64,000 nucleotides of DNA from an uncultured Lachnospiraceae bacterium (GTDB lineage Bacteria > Bacillota > Clostridia > Lachnospirales > Lachnospiraceae), in assembly GCA_910578555.1 (NCBI GenBank), contig CAJTPS010000002.1, positions 63,880 through 127,879 of the forward strand. The letters run 5' to 3'. Below the pieces are notes generated by a model. The model was not told the origin of the DNA, did no database searches, and saw only the letters and a program-made list of their open reading frames with translations. Positions 8,410-17,368 of the stretch are shown here, one piece after another; position 1 is the first letter of the stretch, and each line of letters starts with the position of its first letter. The position numbers were made by a program, and so were the translations under genes.

Positions 8410-9606
8410 ATGTTCAGTAAATTTTTCTATACTTTGAAGGACAAGGGACTGGAGGTTTCCTTAAGCGAGTGGCTGACGCTGCAGGAAGCGCTGCAGCAGG
8501 GGCTTTGCAACAGCAGTCTGACGGAATTCTACTATGTGTCGCGGATGATACTGGTCAAGTCCGAGACAGAGTATGATAAGTTTGATATGGCTTTCGATGA
8601 AGTATTCAAGGGGATCATGTCGGAGAACGAAGTCAGTAAGAATATGATGCGCTGGCTGGATAAACCGGAGATGCAGGAAGTCTTCGAGGAGATGCGCCAT
8701 GAGATGAATCAGGAAGTGGTCACAATGGACCAGGAGGACATAGAGAATAAATTCAAGGACAGGCTGCGGGATCAGGACGAGGAACACAACGGCGGCAGTT
8801 TCTGGATCGGTACGATGGGTAAGACGGCCTTCGGTAATATGGGAGGCAACATGGGCGGTATCCGAGTGGGCGGCACGACGGGATACCAGTCGGCGTTTCA
8901 GGTGGTCGGTGCCAGGAAATACAGGGATTTTCGTAACGATAAGGTGCTGGACAACAGGCAGTTCCAGATGGCGCTCAGAAAACTCAGACAGTTTTCTGCG
9001 AAACTGGATATTCCCAAGACGGAACTGGATATCAACGGCACGGTGGATGCTACCTGCAATAACGGCGGCTGTCTGCAGATCGTGATGGAGAAACCTCGTA
9101 AGAATGCGGTGAAGCTGCTGCTTTTAATGGATTCCGGAGGCACGATGATTCCCTATACGACGCTTTTAAATGATCTGTTTCACTCTGTATATAAGTCTAA
9201 TCATTATAAGGACGTCAAGACTTATTTTTTTCATAACTGTATCTATTCCAATCTCTATAATACGCCGGAATGTGAGAACGGAGACTGGATCGAGACGGAG
9301 TGGATGTTCCGCAATCTGGACAGCGACTATAAAGTCATTATTGTGGGAGATGCCGCGATGGCGCCGGAGGAACTGTATTCCGCTACGGGCAATTACAGAG
9401 GGCCCAATGGCGGGCTTTCCGGCATGGAGTGGCTTATGCTGATGAAGAAGCATTATAAGAAGATCGTATGGCTGAACCCGAAGATGGCGCCGGGACATGC
9501 GCCCTGGCGTGAGGCGGAGACGGCAATCAAAGGATTATTCCCGATGTATAAACTGACGGTGGACGGACTGAATCAGGCGATGGTTAAGCTGATGGTAAAC
9601 CGGTAA
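8410..9606 (+). CDS. VWA domain protein, CoxE-like
   Basis: The partner of the preceding MoxR ATPase. The N-terminal half is helical and charged, with a glycine-rich linker (GNMGGNMGGIRVGG) around residues 138-152. The C-terminal half is a von Willebrand A-type domain. Its metal site reads DSGGT (residues 241-245) instead of the textbook DxSxS; CoxE-type proteins often carry a DxGGS variant, so metal binding may be retained. FHNCIYSNLY and IVGDAAMAP follow, typical of this subgroup. No signal peptide, so cytoplasmic. Known CoxD/CoxE pairs help mature metal cofactors; that role here is only inference. Confidence 0.88.
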   Translation: MFSKFFYTLKDKGLEVSLSEWLTLQEALQQGLCNSSLTEFYYVSRMILVKSETEYDKFDMAFDEVFKGIMSENEVSKNMMRWLDKPEMQEVFEEMRHEMNQEVVTMDQEDIENKFKDRLRDQDEEHNGGSFWIGTMGKTAFGNMGGNMGGIRVGGTTGYQSAFQVVGARKYRDFRNDKVLDNRQFQMALRKLRQFSAKLDIPKTELDINGTVDATCNNGGCLQIVMEKPRKNAVKLLLLMDSGGTMIPYTTLLNDLFHSVYKSNHYKDVKTYFFHNCIYSNLYNTPECENGDWIETEWMFRNLDSDYKVIIVGDAAMAPEELYSATGNYRGPNGGLSGMEWLMLMKKHYKKIVWLNPKMAPGHAPWREAETAIKGLFPMYKLTVDGLNQAMVKLMVNR

Positions 9607-9636
9607 TCAATTAAGGAATGGATAAGGGGTGAAAAT

Positions 9637-10701
9637 ATGTATCGTGTAATGATCGTGGATGACAACATGGCTAATTTAATCATGGCAAGGAAAACATTGG
9701 AGGAGGAATATGAAGTGATTCCTGTGTCTTCAGGAATATCCGCACTGGAGTGTCTGAGTGACATGCCGGAACTTCCCGATCTGGTGCTTTTGGATGTAGA
9801 CATGCCTAATGTGAACGGGTTTCAGGTTATTTCGGAGATGAAGAATATTCCGAAGCTGGTGAATATTCCTATTATTTTTCTGACAGCGCAGGATGACGAT
9901 ACCACGGAACTGGAGAGCTATAATCTTGGGGCCATGGATTACATCAGAAAACCTTATACGGCGAATCTCTTAAAGAAGCGCGTCGATATACAGATTCAGC
10001 TTCTCGCACAGCGCCGGAAGCTCGCGGAGATGAATAAATCCCTGAACAATCTGGTGCAGGAAAAGAATAAAAAGAACCTTGAACTGCAGTATTCCATTGT
10101 CGGAATGTTTGTGGACCTTCTGACAAAAAGAGACGGTTTCGGCGGGGATCACGCAAGACGCGTCGAGAAATATATGGATGTACTGATCAGCGCCATGGTG
10201 CGCAGCAGTAAGTACGGACTGACGGCGGACGATGGAACGACCATATGTGTGGCGGCGCAGATCCATGATATCGGCAAGCTGTGTATTGCCGACCAGTACT
10301 TGAATAATGTGCGGGCGAGCAATGAAAGTGAGTTTGAACGTGAGGCGGTTAAAACACATACGACGCTTGGCGCGGATACACTTTCCAAGGTTACCCAGCT
10401 TAGCGCCGGCGAGAATAATTTCATGAACTATGCGTTTAATATGTGCCGCAGCCACCATGAGAGGTGGGATGGCAAGGGTTATCCCGACAGACTGGCCGGA
10501 GAAGATATTCCGCTTGAAGCAAGGGCGCTTTCGATAGTGAATACATATGACAATCTACGCAATATCACGGTGAAGGGCAAGTCACTCAGTCATCAGGAGG
10601 CGATCATGAAGATCAAATTCATGAAGTTTACATGTTTTGATCCGGCGCTCGTGGATATCTTTATTTCCGCCGAAAGTGAGATTAAAAGTGTTGCGGAATA
10701 A
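9637..10701 (+). CDS. Response regulator with HD-GYP domain
   Basis: An N-terminal receiver with phospho-acceptor D53 in LLDVDMP, acidic pair DD at residues 8-9 and conserved Thr/Lys (LTAQ, RKPY). A coiled-coil linker (about 122-150) leads into an HD-GYP domain: HD at 210-211 (IHDIGK), then HHERWDGKGYP with GYP at 281-283. HD-GYP proteins hydrolyse c-di-GMP or the related cGAMP; the intact motifs suggest activity. It stands 30 bases after the VWA gene and 21 before a hybrid kinase, so the kinase pair downstream is the obvious input. AAGGGG serves as ribosome site. Confidence 0.93.
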   Translation: MYRVMIVDDNMANLIMARKTLEEEYEVIPVSSGISALECLSDMPELPDLVLLDVDMPNVNGFQVISEMKNIPKLVNIPIIFLTAQDDDTTELESYNLGAMDYIRKPYTANLLKKRVDIQIQLLAQRRKLAEMNKSLNNLVQEKNKKNLELQYSIVGMFVDLLTKRDGFGGDHARRVEKYMDVLISAMVRSSKYGLTADDGTTICVAAQIHDIGKLCIADQYLNNVRASNESEFEREAVKTHTTLGADTLSKVTQLSAGENNFMNYAFNMCRSHHERWDGKGYPDRLAGEDIPLEARALSIVNTYDNLRNITVKGKSLSHQEAIMKIKFMKFTCFDPALVDIFISAESEIKSVAE

Positions 10702-10722
10702 AATGAACAGAAGGGGACCGGT

Positions 10723-12828
10723 ATGACAGCGAAGCAGCGGTTGGAGAAATACATAGATATAGAATTGCCGGCGGAAGAGTTATTATTTCATGTGGCAATG
10801 GTGTTGAGTCTGGTGGAGTGCTCCGCGCTGTCACTTTTCACGCTGCTCCTCAGGCTGGATGTCCGTGTACCGCTCCTGCTGGTGTCGGGCATTGGTTTTA
10901 CCCTGGCAGCGATGTACGCAGAGCGGCGGGTGGGTCAGATCAGACGGATCTCCATGGGATACCTTTGTGCGATGCACTTTGTTATTGTACCGCTGGTATC
11001 CTTTTTTGTGCCGTATGCGGTCTATGATTTTCCGGTTTATTTTCTTACCGGTATTGCATTTACGGTTATTCTTTTGAAGAAAAGATGGGCGGCAGTGTTT
11101 GTCTCGATCGATATAGCGATTGACCTCGTCTGTTTTCAGAATATGATTCGGGCCGTGTCTGCTTCGGAAGCAGTGTGGAGCGAGAGCGGGTTTTACAGAA
11201 TGATCCTGCTTATCAGAATCATCGCGGCGCTGTTCCTGACAGGTACGGTATGCGGATTGCTGATATCCTATCGCAACAGAGTGCTGCGCAGGGAGATCGA
11301 CAAAAGCACGGAGATGGAACAGCGCGCAGAGCAGCTCAGCTATGCAAAAAATATGTTTCTGGTCAATGTATCCCACGAAATCAGGACGCCGCTTAACGCG
11401 ATCTTAGGAATTACGGAACTGCTGTCTAATCTGGACGTGGAGGATAGCGTGAAGGAGAACGCGTTTCATATGGCGAACTCCAGCAAGGCGCTTTTATCGA
11501 TCACGAATGAACTGATGAATTTCTCCAGGCTGGACGACAGTGACCTGTCCGTTGCAGACAGGCCGTATTACATAGGCGATATCTGTGATGAACTGATCAA
11601 TGTGATTTCGGTACGGTTTGCGGATCGCAAAATAGAACTGTACGTTGAGGTTGATCCGGACATTCCGGCGCAGCTGTGCGGAGACGTAACGATCGTCCGA
11701 CAGGTGCTTTTAAATATGATGAGTGGCATCATGAAGTCAATAGACAGTGGGGAAGTGTATCTGCAGATTCGTAAGGAGAATCTGGAAGAACAGCAGATTC
11801 GGCTGCTTATTGAGGTGTGTGCCGAGGGAATATTTCAATATTCCTATCAGGAGTGGCTGTATCGGGAACAGACCCGGGAACCTGACTGTGATGAGTCGAT
11901 CATGCCGCTTCCGCATCGTCTGATACAGCTCATGAACGGTGAACTGTCCATAGAGGAAGAAAACGCGCGGAGAAAGTATTCTTTTGATATGGTACAAGGA
12001 TATAGGGAGGGATTGCGGTTAGTGGAAAGACCGTTAAAAGGCAATCCCTGTGTCCTGTTTTATGAAAACACAACGCGGCAGAGCAGTATGTTTGCCGGAG
12101 CGCTGCGTACAATCAATGTGGATTTTCATCAGGCGTTATCGGACGAGGACTTCCTCAGCGAATGTGCGAGTGAAAAGTATACGCATGTCATGGTTGCGGC
12201 TGAACGTTATGACATCATGAAGGACAGACTCGCCGGGCTGCTCGGCCCGCAGTCGGTCATACTGATCGGTTCCAATATTCTGATCAATGAGGAGTCGCTG
12301 ATCAGAACAACATTTGACAGACCGGTTAATTGTCTGAGTCTGGAAGCGCTTCTTACGGGCAGACAGAACAGTACGATACGCCATATCGGCTACAGAGGCG
12401 GCTTTATCTGTCCTGATGCGCATATTATGGTCGTGGACGATAATCTTGTCAATCTGGAAGTAGCCACAAGTCTTCTAAAACGCTATAAGGCGAAGGTATC
12501 AGTGGCGGCAGGCGGCCGGGAATGCCTGAAAATGGTGCGGCAGGAACCTGTGGATTTTATTTTCCTGGATTATATGATGCCGGAGATGGACGGTATCGAT
12601 ACCCTGAAAAACATCAGGGCGCTGCATGATCCGCAATTAGAGCGGGTGCCGATCGTTGCGCTTACGGCGAATGCGGTCAGCGGTGCCAGAGAGATGTTTC
12701 TGGAAGCGGGATTTAACGAATATATTTCCAAGCCGATCGAGCGGGATAAATTTGAGAAAGTTCTGCGATCCTATCTGCCGGAGGAGAAGATTATTTATAC
12801 CAGTGATAAAGAGGAAGCAGTGCGGTAG
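10723..12828 (+). CDS. Membrane hybrid histidine kinase with degenerate ATPase
   Basis: Five or six hydrophobic helices occupy about residues 15-195, with no sizeable extracellular domain. The HisKA dimerisation helix keeps its phospho-acceptor H218 in NVSHEIRTPLNA. The region that should bind ATP is eroded: the N-box reads RQVLLNMMSGIMKS, lacking the second Asn; where DxGxG belongs there is CAEGIF; no G2 box is found. The C-terminal receiver is intact, with D616 in FLDYMMPEMDG and the T/K residues. It probably cannot make its own phosphate. It may receive phosphate from another kinase or act as scaffold or phosphatase. The partner gene starts 33 bases downstream. Confidence 0.9.
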   Translation: MTAKQRLEKYIDIELPAEELLFHVAMVLSLVECSALSLFTLLLRLDVRVPLLLVSGIGFTLAAMYAERRVGQIRRISMGYLCAMHFVIVPLVSFFVPYAVYDFPVYFLTGIAFTVILLKKRWAAVFVSIDIAIDLVCFQNMIRAVSASEAVWSESGFYRMILLIRIIAALFLTGTVCGLLISYRNRVLRREIDKSTEMEQRAEQLSYAKNMFLVNVSHEIRTPLNAILGITELLSNLDVEDSVKENAFHMANSSKALLSITNELMNFSRLDDSDLSVADRPYYIGDICDELINVISVRFADRKIELYVEVDPDIPAQLCGDVTIVRQVLLNMMSGIMKSIDSGEVYLQIRKENLEEQQIRLLIEVCAEGIFQYSYQEWLYREQTREPDCDESIMPLPHRLIQLMNGELSIEEENARRKYSFDMVQGYREGLRLVERPLKGNPCVLFYENTTRQSSMFAGALRTINVDFHQALSDEDFLSECASEKYTHVMVAAERYDIMKDRLAGLLGPQSVILIGSNILINEESLIRTTFDRPVNCLSLEALLTGRQNSTIRHIGYRGGFICPDAHIMVVDDNLVNLEVATSLLKRYKAKVSVAAGGRECLKMVRQEPVDFIFLDYMMPEMDGIDTLKNIRALHDPQLERVPIVALTANAVSGAREMFLEAGFNEYISKPIERDKFEKVLRSYLPEEKIIYTSDKEEAVR

Positions 12829-12861
12829 ACTGACTGAGATCGGTTTAGGACGGTAGAGGTT

Positions 12862-15627
12862 ATGAAGTATAAATTAAATCGTATATTCGGGGAAAAACTG
12901 TCAGGCATGGGGCTGGTGGAATTTAACTTAAACCTGTTTCTTGCCATGGTAGTGATAGAGTGCTGCATCATATTGCCGATCGTGCTGCTCGTCGGTAATC
13001 TGCAAAGTATCGTGGCGCCCATGCTCTTGATTGTGGGTGGATGCGGTCTGCTTCTCTTATGGAATCTCCGGTACAGAAGACATAATCTGACAGCGGTTTT
13101 GACACTGGTCATACTGGATGGCATTGCTATTCCTATGATCCTGAAAACGAGCAGCGGGGCATTCTGTGTAGCAATCATGTGGTTTGTGGCAAGCATGATT
13201 ATTGTGTATTCGGTATTTGAAGGCTTCGTGTTTCTGCTGGCGCTGACGCTGTTTACATTTGAGTACTGCTATCTTTACAGCGGCGTATTTCTGTCCAAGG
13301 GGGACGTGGTATATCGCATAAATGAGAACTTTCATTTTACGGATCTGGCAATCAGCTTTGTCGGAACGGCGTTTTTTGTGATTATGCTGATCTATATTCA
13401 GGAAAAATTCTACCTGTATCAGCAGTGGAAAATCAGGCGGAGCAGCCGCAAAATTGAACGTGCGGGAGCGGCTAAGAGACAGTTCCTGGCGAATATGTCT
13501 TACGAGATAAGAACGCCCATGAATTCGATCATTAGCCTGTCTGAGATTATGTTAAAAGGAGAACAGGATGACGAGACGCGCAGCGATATTAAAACGATCA
13601 GAAGCGCGGCATACGATTTGTTATCCATTATTGATGATGTGCTCACATATGCAAGAATCGATGCCGGAGATATGCATCTGATCAAGGCCCCTTACTGTTT
13701 CGAGAAACTTGTCAAGGGAATCGTGCGCACGATCTCGGAAGAATTACAGAAAAAGAAATTGAGTCTGGATATGAAGATTGACGGAAATATTCCGAAGGAG
13801 GTTCTGGGTGACAGTGTCACGATCCGGCAGATATTTCTGTATCTGTTGTTTATCTCCATTGATTTTACGGCCTGCGGAAGAATTGTGCTGGAGGTCAGAT
13901 GTGAGAAAGACCCTGAGGAAGGAGTGGCGACGTTCCATTGCATGGTTGCCGATACCGGTAAGGGATTGTCGCAGATCGATATACAGTCGCTGTTCGGCAT
14001 GTACGAGACATATGATTCCAGACAGGCCAGCAATCTGAAAGGCGTCGGACTTAAATTTACTGTCTGTAAAGAACTGCTCGCCATGATGCAGGGTGATATT
14101 AAGGTGGAGAGTATTGAAGGGATCGGTCTGTCAACGACATTTTCCTTCCGGCAGGAGATTGTTGATGCTTCGCCTATGATTCGTTTAGAGAGCGAGGAAA
14201 AGCCCAGTGTGCTGATCTATACGGACAATGACACCGGCATTGCAAAATGGCAGGATATCATGGAAACATTTGATGTCAGACCCGTGTACAGCCGTAACTA
14301 TTATGGATTTGACCACGCTATTCAGGAGAAACATTTTGATTTCATATTTGTGCCGGATGAGGTATATGAAAACCTGTCCAATATTATTTCTCTGTACCGC
14401 TGCGAGGAATATACTTATGTGATTGCGGATTACGGGGCTGTTTACGGTGATTACGGTAAGTGCCGGCCCATATACCGTCCGTTTTCGTGCATTACGGTAT
14501 CTATGGTGCTGAACCACAGATGGAACAAGGAGGATTATAAGAAGAGCGCGCTGCAGGGAACCTTCACGGCGAAAAATGCACGCGTACTTGTCGTAGATGA
14601 CAATGCGGTGAATCTGAAGGTGGCGGCGGGAATATTCAGTAAATACGGGATCGACATTGCGGTGGCGACCAGCGGTGAAGACGGTATCAGGAAGCTGGAG
14701 AGTGAGAAGTATGACCTGGTGCTGATGGATATGGTTATGCCGGATCTGTGCGGTGATGAAGTGCTCAGACTGATACGCGCCAAGGAGGATCATTATTATA
14801 AAGAACTGCCTTTTGTGGCTCTGACTGCCCAGAACGGAGCGAACGTCAGAGAGGAGATGCTGGAACTTGGATTTCAGGAGTATCTTGCGAAACCGATCAA
14901 GAGAAGATATCTGGAAAAGTGTCTGCAGGAGTTTTTACCGGAGAGACTGATCGAACGTGTCAAAGTCAAAGAGGGAAGAGACGGGGAAGAGAGCGGCAAG
15001 CATATATCAAACAGCAGTGAAAAGAAGACGGAGAGCGGACTGAATACGGATAAGGGTCTCCTGAATATCGGCTTTAATCAGGAGGCGTATGCGGCGATAC
15101 TGAACACTTATTACGCGGAAGGCATGAAATATCTGAGAGTGCTGCCGGATCTGCTGGAAGTCGGAGATATACAGCTTTTTACCACCGACGTGCACGGGAT
15201 CAAGAGTTCCAGCGCAGCGATCGGCGCCATGGAGGTGTCGGCGCTCTTTAAGGAACTGGAATTTGCCGGCAAAGCGGTTGATACAGATACGATCATGAGA
15301 AAATTCGACGGTTATCTGGATAAATTCAAGGCGATACTGGAAGAGGTAAAAGCATATCTGGTGAGCAAGGAAAGCTTTATTGACGGGGATGCCGGACCGG
15401 ACCCGGAGGAGCGGGAAGCGGAAGAACTGACGGCTGAGATGCTGCAGCAGCTGAAAGCGGAACTGGATAAAATGAATCTCAAGGTAACGGATCAGCTTGT
15501 GCCGGAAATGGCATCCAGAAACTTTGGCGCAGATGTAAACGCAATGATGAAAAAGTTGAAGGCAGCCTATGATATGTTTGATTTTCATCAGGTTAAGGCG
15601 ATTCTGAATGAGATGATGCAGCCGTGA
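12862..15627 (+). CDS. Membrane hybrid kinase-like protein, REC and HPt
   Basis: Hydrophobic helices (about residues 20-185) are followed by a HisKA-like helix, ATPase-like domain, receiver and HPt. The residue normally phosphorylated is Tyr: NMSYEIRTPMNS has Y214 (codon TAC, one base from CAC). The ATPase domain keeps ADTGKG and the GVGL G2 box but its N-box (RQIFLYLLFISIDFT) lacks both Asn. The receiver is intact (D623 in LMDMVMPD, LTAQ, AKP). An HPt domain has H778 in DVHGIKSSSAAIG. About 70 further helical residues end the protein. It looks like a pseudokinase kept as a phosphorelay platform; frame and length are intact, so it is not a decayed gene. Ribosome site is weak. Confidence 0.9.
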   Translation: MKYKLNRIFGEKLSGMGLVEFNLNLFLAMVVIECCIILPIVLLVGNLQSIVAPMLLIVGGCGLLLLWNLRYRRHNLTAVLTLVILDGIAIPMILKTSSGAFCVAIMWFVASMIIVYSVFEGFVFLLALTLFTFEYCYLYSGVFLSKGDVVYRINENFHFTDLAISFVGTAFFVIMLIYIQEKFYLYQQWKIRRSSRKIERAGAAKRQFLANMSYEIRTPMNSIISLSEIMLKGEQDDETRSDIKTIRSAAYDLLSIIDDVLTYARIDAGDMHLIKAPYCFEKLVKGIVRTISEELQKKKLSLDMKIDGNIPKEVLGDSVTIRQIFLYLLFISIDFTACGRIVLEVRCEKDPEEGVATFHCMVADTGKGLSQIDIQSLFGMYETYDSRQASNLKGVGLKFTVCKELLAMMQGDIKVESIEGIGLSTTFSFRQEIVDASPMIRLESEEKPSVLIYTDNDTGIAKWQDIMETFDVRPVYSRNYYGFDHAIQEKHFDFIFVPDEVYENLSNIISLYRCEEYTYVIADYGAVYGDYGKCRPIYRPFSCITVSMVLNHRWNKEDYKKSALQGTFTAKNARVLVVDDNAVNLKVAAGIFSKYGIDIAVATSGEDGIRKLESEKYDLVLMDMVMPDLCGDEVLRLIRAKEDHYYKELPFVALTAQNGANVREEMLELGFQEYLAKPIKRRYLEKCLQEFLPERLIERVKVKEGRDGEESGKHISNSSEKKTESGLNTDKGLLNIGFNQEAYAAILNTYYAEGMKYLRVLPDLLEVGDIQLFTTDVHGIKSSSAAIGAMEVSALFKELEFAGKAVDTDTIMRKFDGYLDKFKAILEEVKAYLVSKESFIDGDAGPDPEEREAEELTAEMLQQLKAELDKMNLKVTDQLVPEMASRNFGADVNAMMKKLKAAYDMFDFHQVKAILNEMMQP

Positions 15628-15686
15628 GGTTTTGGCTAAACAGCAGCCGATATTGTGAAAGGTTTCGAGAAAGTGAGAATTAATAG

Positions 15687-15715
15687 TTGACAAAGCTGAA
15701 GGATTCATATAAATT
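15687..15715 (+). promoter_or_regulatory. Promoter of the tyrS transcript
   Basis: TTGACA (15687-15692), 17-base spacer, TAAATT (15710-15715). It is about 70 bases upstream of the T-box leader. Confidence 0.65.
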
Positions 15716-15784
15716 ATAGTCAATAACAAAACAAACAGGTTTGCCACAGGGAGTTGTCCGGTAAATCTGGCAAAGAGATAATTT

Positions 15785-16104
15785 CACAATAAAGGCGTTG
15801 ATAAGAACAAGTAGCAGACTACGGAACGAACAGAAAGCAGCCGGTTGATGAGAGGCGCGCGGGAACTTTTCTGTGAATACATCTTGGAGCTTCACGACAG
15901 AATGGAGAATCCTAGTAGGTTGTGACGGAGAATGCACGTTATAGCTAAAGAGTATCAGGAGGAGACGGCGATACAGGAAGCTGTCCCGGAATCGTACTCG
16001 TTGAGGCCGGCAATGCGAGTTGGCGGTGAAAATAGGTGGTACCACGAGAGCAACCTCGTCCTATGTGTTTCAGACACACGGGATGAGGTTTCATTATTTT
16101 ACGG
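15785..16104 (+). ncRNA. T-box leader, tyrosine-specific
   Basis: A tRNA-sensing riboswitch that turns on tyrS when uncharged tRNA-Tyr accumulates. The 5' side of stem I has the family pattern GTTGATAAGAACAAGTAG (from about 15797). The specifier codon is probably TAC (Tyr) at 15878-15880 in GTGAATACATCTTGG. The conserved T-box, AGGTGGTACCACG (16034-16046), starts the antiterminator. The competing terminator pairs 16053-16061 with 16081-16089, followed by a T-rich stretch. The specifier agrees with the gene downstream. The exact 5' boundary is not defined by eye. Confidence 0.92.
16053..16101 (+). terminator. T-box regulated terminator
   Basis: ACCTCGTCC (16053-16061) pairs with GGATGAGGT (16081-16089), with inner pairing of GTGT with ACAC, then TTCATTATTTT. 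It overlaps the 3' side of the T-box antiterminator, so the two structures exclude each other. Confidence 0.8.
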
Positions 16105-16119
16105 GAAAGGAAGAAAACA

Positions 16120-17346
16120 ATGGGAATCTATGAAGAACTTCAGGCAAGAGGACTTCTTGCACAATTAACGGATGCGGATGAGATCCGTGAACTGATTAAC
16201 GATGGAAAGGCTGTATTCTATATCGGGTTCGATCCGACGGCGGACAGCCTGCATGTGGGGCACTTTATGGCATTGTGTCTTATGAAGAGACTGCAGGAGG
16301 CGGGCAATAAGCCTATCGCTTTGATCGGCGGCGGTACGGCGATGATTGGTGATCCCTCCGGCAGAAGCGATATGAGAACGATGATGACGAAAGAGACCAT
16401 AGAACATAACTGTGAATGCTTTAAGAAACAGATGAGCAGATTTATCGACTTTTCTGATGGCAAAGCACTCATGGTCAATAACGCGGACTGGCTGCTTGAT
16501 TTGAACTATGTAGAATTTATCCGCGAGATCGGAGCATGCTTCAGTGTCAACAATATGCTTCGGGCGGAATGTTATAAGCAGAGAATGGAAAAAGGATTAA
16601 GTTTTCTGGAGTTCAATTACATGATTATGCAGAGTTATGATTTTATGGAGCTGTATAAGAGATACGGATGTAACATGCAGTTTGGCGGTGACGACCAGTG
16701 GAGCAATATGCTGGGCGGTACGGACCTGATCCGGAGAAAGCTTGGCAAGGATGCCTACGCCATGACGATAACGCTTCTGATGAATTCCGAGGGAAAGAAG
16801 ATGGGGAAGACACAGAAGGGCGCGGTATGGCTTGACCCGAACAAGACTACGCCGTTTGAGTTTTATCAATACTGGCGGAATGTGGCGGATGCGGATGTGC
16901 TCAAATGCCTGCGCATGCTGACTTTCCTGCCGCTTGAACAGATCGACGAGATGGACCGCTGGGAGGGCAGCCAGCTGAACAGAGCGAAGGAGATTCTGGC
17001 GTATGAACTGACGAATCTCGTTCACGGAGAGGACGAGGCGAAGAAAGCGGAAGAGGCGGCGAAGGCTCTTTTTGCCGGCGGCGGAAGCTCGGAGAACATG
17101 CCGACGGCAACACTGACAGATGATAAGTTCGCGGATGGAAGCATTGATATCTTAGGAGTCTTAGTGGCTGCAGGACTGGCGGCTTCCCGTTCCGAGGCGC
17201 GCCGTGCGGTTGAGCAGGGCGGCGTTATGGTCAAGGGTGAGAAAGTGACGGATATCAAGACGGCTTACGCAAAAGAGATGATTGCGGCGGAAGAGTTCAT
17301 TGTCAAAAAAGGGAAAAAGAGTTTCAGGAAAATTGTTGTAGAATAG
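16120..17346 (+). CDS. tyrS: Tyrosyl-tRNA synthetase
   Basis: Class I aminoacyl-tRNA synthetase charging tRNA-Tyr. The HIGH motif appears as HVGH in DPTADSLHVGH, the KMSKS equivalent is KKMGKT, and GGDDQWSNM lies in the tyrosine site. A C-terminal S4 RNA-binding domain (LVAAGLAASRSEARRAVEQGG) completes the normal 408-residue bacterial enzyme. Controlled by the T-box directly upstream. The ATG at 16120 follows GGGAAAGGAAG. Confidence 0.97.
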   Translation: MGIYEELQARGLLAQLTDADEIRELINDGKAVFYIGFDPTADSLHVGHFMALCLMKRLQEAGNKPIALIGGGTAMIGDPSGRSDMRTMMTKETIEHNCECFKKQMSRFIDFSDGKALMVNNADWLLDLNYVEFIREIGACFSVNNMLRAECYKQRMEKGLSFLEFNYMIMQSYDFMELYKRYGCNMQFGGDDQWSNMLGGTDLIRRKLGKDAYAMTITLLMNSEGKKMGKTQKGAVWLDPNKTTPFEFYQYWRNVADADVLKCLRMLTFLPLEQIDEMDRWEGSQLNRAKEILAYELTNLVHGEDEAKKAEEAAKALFAGGGSSENMPTATLTDDKFADGSIDILGVLVAAGLAASRSEARRAVEQGGVMVKGEKVTDIKTAYAKEMIAAEEFIVKKGKKSFRKIVVE

Positions 17347-17368
17347 ACAAGAGGAGGGAAGCGGTGAA

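Noticed and set aside
12862..15627. Decayed pseudogene
   Set aside because: Although kinase residues are lost, 921 codons remain open and the receiver, HPt and membrane parts are intact, so it is treated as a functional pseudokinase.
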